Shown here: positions 11,300 to 20,159 of the stretch, piece after piece | Layout of the letters: every line of letters begins with the position of its first letter | Position numbering within the stretch: the stretch's first letter is position 1 | NCBI GenBank assembly: GCA_038749595.1 | Contig: JBCDHW010000008.1 | Location: 106,499 to 170,498, forward strand | Source: Parvularcula sp038749595 | GTDB lineage: Bacteria; Pseudomonadota; Alphaproteobacteria; Caulobacterales; Parvularculaceae | Direction of reading: 5' to 3' | DNA length: 64,000 bases | Position numbers and translations under genes: made by a program | The notes under the pieces: generated by a model | The model's database searches: none | Told to the model about the DNA's origin: nothing | What the model saw: the letters and a program-made list of their open reading frames with translations, nothing else

Positions 11300-12391
11300 T
11301 TATTCCATGGCCTCAACGATATCGAAGAAGGCCGCGATCAGCCGTTGCTCTTCTACGCTTAGTTCGGGGCGCCAGACGTCGAAGATGAGGACGATCCGAT
11401 CTTCCGTACTCTCATTTTTAGCTTCGTGCTCGATCGAGTCGTCAAAAAGAAGGATTTCACCCCGCTTGTGCGCCCGTGTTTCGCTCCCAACCCGCAGCCA
11501 AGCGCCTTCGGGGGTAATCAGCGGAAGGTGACCGATAAAACGGCAATTCGTTTGGCCGTGGTGAGGCGGAATATGCATCCCAGGTTTAAGGCGGGAAAAC
11601 AGAATGTTGGGTGATTTGCCACGCATTTTTGGGATCGGCAGACCCTCTAAGATCTTCATCGTCTCTGTACAGAGTTTCAGATGATCCTCCACCGGAGTGC
11701 CCGTCTTGTGCAGGTGCAATGCGCCCCAGCCGTCATTATTGACCGCGTCGTGATCCACTGTAATTGGCGCCAGCGAGCTGCCCTGAAGGTAGGGCTCAAA
11801 TGCGGCCTGTTTGGCGATCATCGTTTCAAGATCTTCAGTGATCGCATCGATGCCCTGGCGAAGGTGCTCAGCCCAGGGAAGATCATCCGTGGTGCGAAAC
11901 TCTGTCGTTGGAAGACCAGGAATGAACAGCACTGATGGCTGCGCGGGATAACGCTCTGTCGTTGCAGGGCGTTGCGCCTGACCCGTCATCATCGCGAGAG
12001 CATCGCGAATGCGCTTATGTTCCGCTCCCAGATGAAGTCCCGCCGATGACATCCCGTCGATTAAGCGCTGAACGAAAATCTGCCCGGCGTTTTGCGTCAC
12101 TTGCTGCGCTAGCGACAGCAGCTGCTGACAATAAGCCTGTTCGTTCAGCTGCGACTGCGCGAGGTTGAACGCGGCGCGATAAAATCCGACGGCCGTCCGT
12201 ATACGGCCCTGCACATAAAGCGCGTGCCCCTTGAGGAGGTTCGCGGTGAGGTCCCTGGGCAAGATCTCGAGTCGCGCTTCAGCGAGAGCCAAAACAGGAT
12301 CGGGATTGTCTTTCGCGAGCTCCTGGCCAGCCCATTGAACAACCTGCGCACCCGGAGCGTTCGGAGGAAACGGAAGTTCAGGTGCGGTCAC
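11300..12391 (-). CDS. Aspartyl/asparaginyl beta-hydroxylase-family dioxygenase with TPR-like N-terminus
   Basis: A 363-residue Fe(II)/2-oxoglutarate-dependent dioxygenase. The C-terminal half carries the hydroxylase core: HIPPHHGQTNCRFIGHLPL supplies the first histidine, LLFDDSIEHEAKN the second, and DRIVLIFDVWRPEL closes the fold. The N-terminal ~130 residues (LLKGHALYVQGRIRTAVGFYRAAF) look like TPR helices that could bind a partner or substrate. The start is GTG at 12391. The protein substrate is unknown; bacterial members modify Asp/Asn residues or lipid head groups. It lies 45 bases after the OmpA-type gene on the same strand, so it may be co-transcribed with the stator-like pair. Confidence 0.82.
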   Translation of the reverse strand: MTAPELPFPPNAPGAQVVQWAGQELAKDNPDPVLALAEARLEILPRDLTANLLKGHALYVQGRIRTAVGFYRAAFNLAQSQLNEQAYCQQLLSLAQQVTQNAGQIFVQRLIDGMSSAGLHLGAEHKRIRDALAMMTGQAQRPATTERYPAQPSVLFIPGLPTTEFRTTDDLPWAEHLRQGIDAITEDLETMIAKQAAFEPYLQGSSLAPITVDHDAVNNDGWGALHLHKTGTPVEDHLKLCTETMKILEGLPIPKMRGKSPNILFSRLKPGMHIPPHHGQTNCRFIGHLPLITPEGAWLRVGSETRAHKRGEILLFDDSIEHEAKNESTEDRIVLIFDVWRPELSVEEQRLIAAFFDIVEAME

Positions 12392-12436
12392 GGGCGCCCT
12401 CCGAAGTGGCGAATGATCAGTTGGCGGAGCGTCGTC

Positions 12437-13468
12437 TTATCGCTCCGTCAGCTTGAATTCAATCCGCCGGTTTTGCGCGAGACTTGCGCTGTCAAACCCG
12501 CGCACCAATGGCTGGAACTCGCCGAAGCCTGCAGCCACCAGGCGATTTTCCGGCACGCCTTGGCTCGCAAGATACTGAACCACCGCGATCGCGCGTTCGG
12601 CGGAGAGATGCCAATTGCTCTCGAACCGCAGGCGGCAGGAAGGGCCGAGCGGCTCTTGATCCGCATGCCCATCAACGCGCAAGACCCAAGCGACTTCGGA
12701 GGGAATGTCACCCCGGATGTCGAGCAGAACGTTGGCGAGTTTTTGCAGCTCAACTTGCCCCAGCGGGCTCAGCGTCGCGGAGCAAGAACCAAACAGAATG
12801 TCGCTTTCGAAAACAAAGCGATCGCCGACAACGCGGACGTCATCGCGATCGCCGAGGGCTTCGCGGAGCGCCTCGAAAAACCGTGAACGGACCTCGGCAA
12901 GCTCCTGAACCTTCCGGGCCAAGGCCGCGTTCAGACGTTGCGACAGGTTTTGGATCTGCGCTTGCTGCTCAAGGTCTTTGGCCTCTGCCGCTTCAAGGGC
13001 TTCCTGCAAGCTTGCGAGTTGTTTTCGCAAAGCCGCCAATTGTGCGTTGAGGGTGGCGATTTCCGACTTTTGCTCCTCACTCAGAGCTTTTTCGGCTTCC
13101 AGTTCCTCTGCCGATGCGGCCACCGCGGATTGGCTGGCGGCAAGGGCCGCCTGGCTCGCGGTGAGAGACGTCGTCAGGTCGGCGATCTCGGCCTCGTTTT
13201 GGTCAATCGTCGATTCAAGAACGAGGATTTGCTCCGACAACTGATCGCGGGCGGCTTCGGCAAGGCCCAACTGCTCAGCAAGCGTTGCAATCCGTGCTTG
13301 CAGCCGGGCGAGCTCTGTATCCTTTTGAGTGAGCTCTTCACCGAGGTAGAATTGCGCCACCACGAACAACGAGAGCACAACCATCAGCACGAGGATCAGC
13401 GACGATAGACCGTCGACAAATCCAGGCCAAATGGCGGCGTCACCGCCGCGGGAACGGCGCCGGGCCAT
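12437..13468 (-). CDS. OmpA/MotB-type peptidoglycan-binding membrane protein
   Basis: A 343-residue inner-membrane anchored protein. One N-terminal transmembrane helix (LSSLILVLMVVLSLFVVAQFYL, residues ~17-38 in part) is followed by a long alanine/glutamine-rich coiled coil (~45-185) and a C-terminal OmpA-like domain. The latter has LRVDGHADQEPLG, LSAERAIAVVQYLASQGVP and the NRRIEFKLTE ending that bind peptidoglycan. It starts three bases after the stop of the MotA/TolQ-like gene, so the two proteins probably form a proton-driven stator-like complex. The same architecture is used by MotAB and by ZorAB of the Zorya defence system, but no other Zorya or flagellar gene is present. Confidence 0.85.
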   Translation of the reverse strand: MARRRSRGGDAAIWPGFVDGLSSLILVLMVVLSLFVVAQFYLGEELTQKDTELARLQARIATLAEQLGLAEAARDQLSEQILVLESTIDQNEAEIADLTTSLTASQAALAASQSAVAASAEELEAEKALSEEQKSEIATLNAQLAALRKQLASLQEALEAAEAKDLEQQAQIQNLSQRLNAALARKVQELAEVRSRFFEALREALGDRDDVRVVGDRFVFESDILFGSCSATLSPLGQVELQKLANVLLDIRGDIPSEVAWVLRVDGHADQEPLGPSCRLRFESNWHLSAERAIAVVQYLASQGVPENRLVAAGFGEFQPLVRGFDSASLAQNRRIEFKLTER

Positions 13469-13471
13469 GGC

Positions 13472-14422
13472 TCAGCGGCTCCCGCCGGGGCCGCTGCGGG
13501 TCCCTTGGATCAAGGTCCGGCCAAGCTCACGGATTTCGCGTTGCACCGCGGCTGATCCCTCGTTCTGACTGTCGGCAAGGCGCGAGATCGCCGTTTCCAG
13601 CCGCGCCAATGTATCATCAAGGTCACCCCCCGCGGATAAGTTCGCGGTCGTGCCCGACTTCGCGGTGGTGACATCGGTGATGCCCGAGAGCCAGTCTTCA
13701 AGGTCCGAGTAAAAGCGGTTTTGCGCCTGGCCCGCCTGGATATCGAGGAGGCCGAGAATGAGGCTGCCGCCGAGGCCAAACAGGGATGAGCTGAAAGCCG
13801 TTCCCATGCCCGAAAGCGGCGCGTTGAGGTTGGCGATGAGGCTGCCCACCGCATCAGAGCCCGACTGGCCATCACTGGTGCCTGCGAGGCTGCCAATAAC
13901 GTCGGCGACGCCGTTGACCGTTTGAAGGAGACCCCAAAATGTTCCCAAAAGGCCCAAGAAGACCAGCAAATTCGTCGTATAACGGCCGATCTCGCGGCCC
14001 TCATCAATGCGCAAGCCGACGGAGTCGAGGATTGCTCGGGTCGATGCTTGGCTTAATCGACCGCCGCGCTCGTCGGCATCGAGGAGCATTCGGCTGACCG
14101 CGGTGATCAGGGTCGGCGGACGCGGCAGCCTGGTTCGCGACGGGTCCACGGAATTGCGGAAAGCGTTGATCCACTGCACCGCAGGGCTGACCAACATTGC
14201 TTGGCGGAGATTGTACATCACCCCGACGACGAGGACGAAAAGGACAAAGCCGTTCAGGTAGGGGTTCGCCATAAAGGCGGTGACCAGCAGCTCATTTGCT
14301 TGGGGTCCCAGCGGTGAAAGATACCAGACGATGGCTCCGACCACGCCGAGCACCAGCACCATGTTCAGGACCGCACCTCCGGCCCCGGTAAAACGGACCG
14401 AACGGTCTAAGGATCGCGCCAT
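13472..14422 (-). CDS. MotA/TolQ/ExbB proton-channel family protein
   Basis: A 316-residue polytopic protein. Two early transmembrane segments (VLNMVLVLGVVGAIVWYLSPL; LNGFVLFVLVVGVMYNLR) are followed by a cytoplasmic region and the channel-forming pair (NLLVFLGLLGTFWGLLQTV; SLFGLGGSLILGLLDIQAG). LGLLGTFWGL and GMGTAFSSSLFGL are the typical MotA/TolQ/ExbB signatures. The start is ATG 14422, set by the MARSLDRS beginning; the longer open frame extends into murJ. It probably forms a heteromeric proton channel with the adjacent OmpA/MotB-type protein. Which envelope or motor process it powers cannot be told from the sequence. Confidence 0.85.
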   Translation of the reverse strand: MARSLDRSVRFTGAGGAVLNMVLVLGVVGAIVWYLSPLGPQANELLVTAFMANPYLNGFVLFVLVVGVMYNLRQAMLVSPAVQWINAFRNSVDPSRTRLPRPPTLITAVSRMLLDADERGGRLSQASTRAILDSVGLRIDEGREIGRYTTNLLVFLGLLGTFWGLLQTVNGVADVIGSLAGTSDGQSGSDAVGSLIANLNAPLSGMGTAFSSSLFGLGGSLILGLLDIQAGQAQNRFYSDLEDWLSGITDVTTAKSGTTANLSAGGDLDDTLARLETAISRLADSQNEGSAAVQREIRELGRTLIQGTRSGPGGSR

Positions 14423-14481
14423 TGAGAACACCCCAAACGTCTCACGGGGAGTATGGTTCGCCGCGGCCGGTTTGTGAAGCG

Positions 14482-16068
14482 TTAACCCCTGGCCCGCTTC
14501 AGGTCGGTGATCCTGACGCCGCCGAGGAGGAATGCCAGGACGCCGAAAACGGCTCCGCCACACAGGGCGACGGCGAACAGCGCCAACCAGCTTTGGCCGA
14601 AGAGAATGCCTTCTATTGCAGGGCGATACCCGACCAAAACGTGGAGGCCGCCGGCCATCGCAGCCGTCGCGGCAACGATCGCAGCCAGGCGCCGGACCAG
14701 ATGACCAACGCTGAACAGGTTGCGCCTCCCCAGGGTCAGAGCCAGCAGCGAGACCTCGGTCCAACTGGCGAGGATCGTCCCGGTGGGCACGCTGAGAAAG
14801 CCGATGGTTGGGAAGAGGCCGATCGACACTGCGGCGTTGATCACGATGGCGGTCAGAGCAAAGCGCATCGGGGTTTTGGTGTCTTCCCGCGCGAAAAATG
14901 CAGCGGCGAGAACCTTTTGCAGCACAAAAGCGGGCACCCCGAGGCCGTAGATGAGGAGCGTGATCCCCACCATCTCGACGTCGCGGTCGTTGAAGGCGGA
15001 ACCGCCAGCGCCGAAAACACCCGTGACCAAACCTGCTAAGTCTTGGAACAAAGCCTCGGCGATGAAGGAGCCGAGGATCGAAAGCCCTGCCGCGGCGGGG
15101 AGGGCGAAAACCATGGCGGTGAGGAAGCCTTGCTCCAACGTGCGGCGTGCTTCGGTCTCGTTGCCGGACTTCACCGCGCGGCTGATGGCGGGCATCAGCA
15201 CGATGCCGAGGGCGATGCCGATCATCGCCAGGGGCAGCTGGTAGAGCTGGTCGGCGTAGAACAGCCAGCTGTTGGCGCCTTGCTCGGCGCGGCTGGCGAT
15301 GTTGGTGCCGACGATGCCGTTCACCTGCAGCGCTGAGGCGGCGATGAAGCCTGGCGTGCCGAGGGTGACCATCCGCTTGGCACCTGCGGTGAAACGGGGA
15401 AGCCGCAACCGCAACAACAGCTCAGACCGCGCTGCACCGTAGATTAGGAACAAAAGTTGGCTCACCCCAGCGGCGAGCACCGCCACCGAAAGCCCGAGGC
15501 CAGTCCCGGCCGCGCCGGATCGCGCGGTGATCACCATCGCTGAGATCAGGCAGATGTTGAGGAGGAGGGGCGCCGCCGCGGCCACGGCGAACCGTCCAAT
15601 GGCGTTGAGCATACCCCCGTAAAGCCCCACCACCGACATGCAGGCGAGGTAGGGGAACATGATCCGGCCATAGAACACTGCGAGGTTGAACCGCTCGGGA
15701 TCGTCGGTGAACCCGGTGGTGAGGATCGTGAACGCGAGCGGCGTGAAGATCATCACCAGGGCCGAGAGGCTCGTCAGGATCACCACCAGCCAAGCGAGGA
15801 TGTCCTCAGCGAAGCGCATGGCTTCCTCGCGGCCTGCTTCGTTCTCAGCCCCCTGAAAAAGCGGGATAAACGCTGCTTGGAAGGCGCCCTCAGCCAGCAG
15901 ACGGCGGAACATGTTGGGCAGGCGGAAAGCGACCATGAAGGCATCGGCGACCGGTGTCCCTGAGGCGCCGATAAGCCCCGCCATGATCAGCTGCCGCACG
16001 AAGCCGAGCAGGCGGCTGAGCATCGTCAGGCCTGAAACGGTGGCGAGTGATTTGAGCAGTCCACGCAA
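14482..16068 (-). CDS. murJ: Lipid II flippase MurJ
   Basis: A 528-residue polytopic protein of the MviN/MurJ family that flips lipid II across the inner membrane for peptidoglycan synthesis. The N-terminus has the conserved TMLSRLLGFVRQLIMAGLIGAS and ADAFMVAFRLPNMFRRLLAEGAFQAAFIPLF motifs. About 14 hydrophobic segments follow. The start appears to be TTG at 16068 (Leu-Arg-Gly-Leu-Leu-Lys); no better ATG keeps the conserved N-terminus. It is upstream of the MotA/OmpA pair on the same strand with a 59-base gap, and divergent from the M20 gene. The 228-base spacer to that gene holds both promoters but no recognisable site. Confidence 0.94.
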   Translation of the reverse strand: MRGLLKSLATVSGLTMLSRLLGFVRQLIMAGLIGASGTPVADAFMVAFRLPNMFRRLLAEGAFQAAFIPLFQGAENEAGREEAMRFAEDILAWLVVILTSLSALVMIFTPLAFTILTTGFTDDPERFNLAVFYGRIMFPYLACMSVVGLYGGMLNAIGRFAVAAAAPLLLNICLISAMVITARSGAAGTGLGLSVAVLAAGVSQLLFLIYGAARSELLLRLRLPRFTAGAKRMVTLGTPGFIAASALQVNGIVGTNIASRAEQGANSWLFYADQLYQLPLAMIGIALGIVLMPAISRAVKSGNETEARRTLEQGFLTAMVFALPAAAGLSILGSFIAEALFQDLAGLVTGVFGAGGSAFNDRDVEMVGITLLIYGLGVPAFVLQKVLAAAFFAREDTKTPMRFALTAIVINAAVSIGLFPTIGFLSVPTGTILASWTEVSLLALTLGRRNLFSVGHLVRRLAAIVAATAAMAGGLHVLVGYRPAIEGILFGQSWLALFAVALCGGAVFGVLAFLLGGVRITDLKRARG

Positions 16069-16296
16069 AAGCGGCGGTTCCGATCGGCTTCCCTTGGGCG
16101 ATCAGCGTTAAGGGGCTCCGGTTACCGGCTCAACAACGCTCCGGGCTGGATCGCCGAATTCAACGCGTTGAACAAAATCACAGTGCGGCAGCCTAAGGCT
16201 TTGTTTCGCCCTGAGGGCCGTGATCACTGCGGCGGTGCTCTTGTCGTTCTTGGGGAGAGGTGGTTGCTTGCAGTAAAAATACGGAGGATCTTCGCC

Positions 16297-17601
16297 ATGC
16301 TGTTTCGCACCACTTGCGCCGCGCTCACCCTGACTGCTCTAGCGCCAGCCTGGGCCGACCATCATCTCGCGGATGCTGTTGCGAAGGATTGGGAGGAGAA
16401 CCTCAAGGATCTCTACCTTTACTTCCATCAGAACCCTGAGCTTTCGTTCCGGGAGTTTGAAACCTCCAAACGGCTGGCGAAGGAACTGCGCAGCCTTGGC
16501 TATAAGGTGACCACGGGGGTCGGGCAGACGGGCGTCGTGGCGTTGATGAAGAACGGCGACGGCCCGACCATTATGGTGCGTGCGGATATGGATGGTCTTC
16601 CGGTCAAGGAAGATAGCGGCCTGACGTACATGTCGAAGGCCACCCAAGAAGACATCGATGGTGTGGTGAAACCGGTTATGCATGCTTGCGGGCACGATGT
16701 GCACATTACGTCCTTGGTGGGCACCGCCCGGCAGATGATGGACCGCAAGGATGAGTGGTCAGGTACGTTAGTCCTTATTGGTCAGCCTGCGGAGGAAAGG
16801 ATCTCGGGCGCGCGCGCGATGCTCGAAGATGGCCTGTATGAGCGGTTCCCCAAACCTGATTACGCCCTGGCGCTGCATGTCGGGTCAGATATCCCCGCCG
16901 GGCGGATCATCGTTCCCCGGGAGAATGCTTATGCAAGCTCGGATAGTGTCGATATCACCGTATACGGTATAGGTGGACACGGAGCATCGCCGCACGAGAC
17001 GGTGGACCCGGTGCTGATCGCCTCGCAGATCGTGGTATCGTTGCAATCTGTGGTCAGCCGGACCATCGCACCGAAGGCGGCGGGCGTCATAACGGTTGGT
17101 TCGATCCACGGCGGGTCTAAGCATAATGTGATCGGCGAGGAGGTGCACCTCCAGCTGACGGTTCGGTCCCTTGATCCGGATGTGCGGATGGAGCTTTTGG
17201 ACGGGATTGATCGCATTGCAGCGGGCACCGCGATGACCTTCGGCGTTCCTGAGGACAAGATGCCGAAAGTCGTCCGCTCACAAACGGAAACGACCCCGCC
17301 AACAAACAATCATCCGGCAACGGCAGAGCGGGTAGAAACGGCAATCGTTGCGTCGATGGGCAGCGAGGTGCTGATCAACATCCCTGATGAAGGGATGGGT
17401 GCTGAGGATTTCGCTTATTTCGTTGAGCCGGATTTGGGCGTCAAAGGCGTCTACTTTGCAGTGGGCGGAGGATTTGAACAGGATCTAGGTTCGCCCCGGC
17501 CGCACCATTCGCCAGTTTTCCGTGTCGACCCCGGACCTGCGGTGCGGAATGGGACGGAGGCGATGACTGCTGCGGCCATCGCCCTCTTTGCCGGCGAGTA
17601 G
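16297..17601 (+). CDS. Secreted M20-family amidohydrolase
   Basis: A 434-residue metal-dependent amidohydrolase of the HipO/IAA-amino acid hydrolase type that cleaves N-acyl amino acids or similar amides. A signal peptide (MLFRTTCAALTLTALAPAWA) indicates export. RADMDGLPV and HACGHDVH supply metal ligands, PAEE the catalytic glutamate, and GMGAEDFAYF a late metal-site motif. The dimerisation insert lies between (GIGGHGASPHETVDP). I chose ATG 16297 because GGAGG precedes it and the signal peptide starts there; the longer frame to 16168 adds unrelated residues. The substrate is not predictable. Confidence 0.9.
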   Translation: MLFRTTCAALTLTALAPAWADHHLADAVAKDWEENLKDLYLYFHQNPELSFREFETSKRLAKELRSLGYKVTTGVGQTGVVALMKNGDGPTIMVRADMDGLPVKEDSGLTYMSKATQEDIDGVVKPVMHACGHDVHITSLVGTARQMMDRKDEWSGTLVLIGQPAEERISGARAMLEDGLYERFPKPDYALALHVGSDIPAGRIIVPRENAYASSDSVDITVYGIGGHGASPHETVDPVLIASQIVVSLQSVVSRTIAPKAAGVITVGSIHGGSKHNVIGEEVHLQLTVRSLDPDVRMELLDGIDRIAAGTAMTFGVPEDKMPKVVRSQTETTPPTNNHPATAERVETAIVASMGSEVLINIPDEGMGAEDFAYFVEPDLGVKGVYFAVGGGFEQDLGSPRPHHSPVFRVDPGPAVRNGTEAMTAAAIALFAGE

Positions 17602-17607
17602 GGCGGC

Positions 17608-18174
17608 TTACTCGCTGTCGGGAGAACCCCAGAGGGTTTCGCGGGCTGTCCAGCCGCGGAACCCGGCGGCTTTGATCTGGCACCATTGCTCTTCACACCG
17701 CTCAAGCCGGGCCATCACGCCCGGCTCCAGGCGCGCCCGCGGCGCTGCGCCCGCATCGGGGCGCGAGAACAAGACACTCTGAGCACGGATGACCGCATGC
17801 TTATTTTCCATCAGCATCGTCCGGTTAATCCAGACCCGGCGGCCGGTGTGGTCTTCGACGCGGCGCCAGACATTATCCGGCGTTTCGGCAATGACCTTCA
17901 CCGGCAAGCCTTGGCGCCGGTAGACCACCACGACATCGCGGTTAAAGTCTGGCCCGATCCGGCCGTAGGTTTTTTCTTTTTTGAGCGCCACGAAGCGCGG
18001 GACAGGCAGGCCCGAGAACCCGATGCGGGTGGTCTCAGTTTGCTGACGATCCGTGTCCTGAGCCTGGGACGGCGTCAGCGTTGCGAGGGTTGCGATAAGA
18101 CTAAGCAGGGCAAGGGAAAGGCCGAACCGACCCGGTACCGAACGCACAGAAAACCTCCGGGAGCATGTGAGCAT
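17608..18174 (-). CDS. Exported bacterial SH3-domain protein
   Basis: A 188-residue protein with a signal peptide (residues ~1-38, hydrophobic stretch LSLALLSLIATLATL followed by SQAQD). Two SH3-like repeats follow: YGRIGPDFNRDVVVVYRRQGLPVKVI with WRRVEDHTGRRVWI, and then VLFSRPDAGAAPRARLEPGVMARLERC with WCQIKAAGFRGWT. Such domains typically bind peptidoglycan or act as periplasmic scaffolds. It ends just after the convergent M20 gene (6-base gap) and lies at the end of the leftward run that begins at the ProXp gene. No more precise role can be given. Confidence 0.75.
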   Translation of the reverse strand: MLTCSRRFSVRSVPGRFGLSLALLSLIATLATLTPSQAQDTDRQQTETTRIGFSGLPVPRFVALKKEKTYGRIGPDFNRDVVVVYRRQGLPVKVIAETPDNVWRRVEDHTGRRVWINRTMLMENKHAVIRAQSVLFSRPDAGAAPRARLEPGVMARLERCEEQWCQIKAAGFRGWTARETLWGSPDSE

Positions 18175-18227
18175 CCCTTAACGGTGAGGCCATCAGAGTA
18201 AAGACGAGGTAAACGCGTGCACGTTTG

Positions 18228-18425
18228 TCAGTGATCGGTATCCAACGCGCGGGCTTCGGACTCCAGCATGATCGGTATGCCGTCGCGGATTGGGAATGCG
18301 AGGCCCGCCTGGTCGGAGATCAGTTCTTGCGCGTCGCTGTCGAGGCGCAGCGGTCCGCGGCTGACGGGGCAGACCAGCAAATCGAGAACTTTCGGATCGA
18401 GCGCGGGAGGGGAGCTTTCGGCCAT
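18228..18425 (-). CDS. Trm112-family small protein
   Basis: A 65-residue protein of the Trm112/UPF0434 family. The characteristic DPKVLDLLVCPVSRGPL opening, a single CP-type knuckle remnant and the AFPIRDGIPIML ending are present. Eukaryotic Trm112 activates methyltransferases; the bacterial role is not settled. It starts three bases after the LON-N gene stop and so belongs to the same operon, a frequent alphaproteobacterial arrangement with YbbN. Confidence 0.85.
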   Translation of the reverse strand: MAESSPPALDPKVLDLLVCPVSRGPLRLDSDAQELISDQAGLAFPIRDGIPIMLESEARALDTDH

Positions 18426-18428
18426 GCG

Positions 18429-19094
18429 CTATTGCAGCCGCTCGGCTGCTTCGTCGTCAAGGTCTTGCGCCGACTTTGCGATCGCCATTTCCATCAGGGC
18501 GATCAACGTCTCGCCGCGTGATTCCACCGTATGGGCCTCAAGGATCGCTTGCTTCTCGTCCGGGCCGAACGGGCAGGACATCGCGACGGAGTTGATGATC
18601 GTCTCCGCACTCGCCCCCTCGATCGAGTCCCAGTCGGCCTTGAGGCCGACGTCTTCCAGATAGCGCATCAAGAGCTCGATGACGTGTTCGCGCAGATGTT
18701 GGTTCTCTTCAGGTGCTTCGTAGACGTCGAAAGCGAAAGGCGACCAATCCACCGTGCCGCGGCGGAAACCGCCATCCACCAAGGCTTCATCGACGATCTT
18801 GAATCGCGAGACGCCGGTCAGGGTGAGAAGGTAGCGGCCGTCACCCGTTTCCATGAAGCTGGTGATCCGGCCAGCGCAGCCCACGTCGTAGAGGACGGGA
18901 TTGACGTCATCGTCATGGCGGGGGCGGACCATGCCAATCATTCGGCCTGAGCCGAGGGCATCTTCGGTCATCGCCAGATAGCGGGGTTCGAAAATATTCA
19001 GGGGCAACTGAGCCCGGGGGAGCAGGATGGCGCCGCGCAGCGGAAATAGCGGAATTTCCGTTGGCAGAAGCCGATCCTGTTCCATATCGCGCAT
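18429..19094 (-). CDS. LON peptidase N-terminal (substrate-binding) domain protein
   Basis: A 221-residue stand-alone LON substrate-binding domain. LPLNIFEPRYLAMTEDAL and IGMVRP are the family signature, and CAGRITSFMETGDGRYLLTLTGVSRF follows. There is no ATPase or protease domain, so it is not a Lon protease itself; it may be an adaptor or chaperone-like protein. The start is ATG 19094, with an in-frame ATG at 19085 also possible. It sits between ybbN and the Trm112 gene on the same strand. Confidence 0.88.
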   Translation of the reverse strand: MRDMEQDRLLPTEIPLFPLRGAILLPRAQLPLNIFEPRYLAMTEDALGSGRMIGMVRPRHDDDVNPVLYDVGCAGRITSFMETGDGRYLLTLTGVSRFKIVDEALVDGGFRRGTVDWSPFAFDVYEAPEENQHLREHVIELLMRYLEDVGLKADWDSIEGASAETIINSVAMSCPFGPDEKQAILEAHTVESRGETLIALMEMAIAKSAQDLDDEAAERLQ

Positions 19095-19140
19095 TGCGCA
19101 TTCCCATCGTCAGGAGGCGAAGTGTGCTCGCTCAAAGGAC

Positions 19141-20106
19141 TTAGCTGAATAGGAGAGAAGACAAGCGCCTGCGACCTTTCTTCACCAACGGATCGGCGGC
19201 GCCGAGCGCTTCGAAGATCGTCAGGAGCTTGGCGCGGGCGGCGCCTTCGTTCCACTCTGCGTCTTTGGCGATCATGCCCAAGAGGACGTCCATCGCCTGT
19301 TCGGTCTGTCCACCGGCGACCAATCCCTCAGCAAAAGCAAAGGCTGCCTCCGGCTCGTCCGGTTGAGCCTGGTGCGCCGCTTGGAGGCTGGCGAGTTCGC
19401 CGGAGAGGGCAGGGTCCCCGGCTAGATCGAGCTGGGCATTCACCTGACCAAGGGCGCTGTGATCGCGCTTGTCCTCGGGGATCTGCGACAATGTGGCACG
19501 AGCTGCATCCGGGTCTCCGGCGGTGAGCTGGACCCGCGCGACGCCTGCCATCGCCTCGATGCGGGCATCGCTGTCCTCGTCGGCGACGTTCGCGGCTTCG
19601 GCGAAGAATTGGATCGCTTGGGCAAGATCCCCGCCTGTGAGGGCATCATTACCAGCGGCGATCAGGTCTTCTGCGCTGACACTGCCTGGACCGGCGGCAG
19701 GAGCGCCTTGCAGACCCATTTGCTCGGCGCCTGCGATGATCCGGTCGAGGAAGGTGTTCACCTCGCTTTCGGGGACCGCGCCCATGAAGCCGTCGACCGG
19801 CTGGCCGCCAACGAAGGCCATGACCGTCGGCAGCGACTGGATCCGCAGCTGCTGGGCCAGCATCTGGTTCTTGTCGGTATCGACTTTGACCATTCGAACC
19901 TTGCCGCCGCGGGCTTGCACGGCGGTTTCAAGGATGGGCCCGAGGGTTTTGCAGGGGCCGCACCAGCTTGCCCAGAAATCCACGACCACCGGGACCTGCA
20001 TCGACGCTTCGAGGACATCAGCCTGGAAGGTCTCAATGGTGGCGTCTTTGACGAGATCAGCGGCGGGTGCAGACCCGCCATCGCCGGGAAAAGGGGTGGA
20101 AGACAT
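19141..20106 (-). CDS. ybbN: Thioredoxin-TPR co-chaperone YbbN (CnoX-like)
   Basis: A 321-residue protein with an N-terminal thioredoxin domain and C-terminal TPR-like helices. The active site VVDFWASWCGPCKTLGP keeps both cysteines (CGPC), unlike the SxxC form of E. coli CnoX. The C-terminal half (DALTGGDLAQAIQFFAEAANVA and later repeats) is helical. Family members hold client proteins and pass them to chaperones under oxidative stress. The start at 20106 is backed by an AAGGA eight bases upstream; an ATG at 20136 has none. It lies in a leftward operon with the LON-N and Trm112 genes. Confidence 0.9.
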   Translation of the reverse strand: MSSTPFPGDGGSAPAADLVKDATIETFQADVLEASMQVPVVVDFWASWCGPCKTLGPILETAVQARGGKVRMVKVDTDKNQMLAQQLRIQSLPTVMAFVGGQPVDGFMGAVPESEVNTFLDRIIAGAEQMGLQGAPAAGPGSVSAEDLIAAGNDALTGGDLAQAIQFFAEAANVADEDSDARIEAMAGVARVQLTAGDPDAARATLSQIPEDKRDHSALGQVNAQLDLAGDPALSGELASLQAAHQAQPDEPEAAFAFAEGLVAGGQTEQAMDVLLGMIAKDAEWNEGAARAKLLTIFEALGAADPLVKKGRRRLSSLLFS

Positions 20107-20159
20107 CAGAGCGTCCTTCGTTCGGTCGGTAACCATTCGCGGGGGAGATGCCGTCTCTC

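Noticed and set aside
12437..14422. Zorya-type defence system based on the MotA-like and OmpA-like pair
   Set aside because: No ZorC, ZorD or ZorE-like gene is nearby and the MotA-like protein lacks the long ZorA tail; neighbours are MurJ and a dioxygenase.
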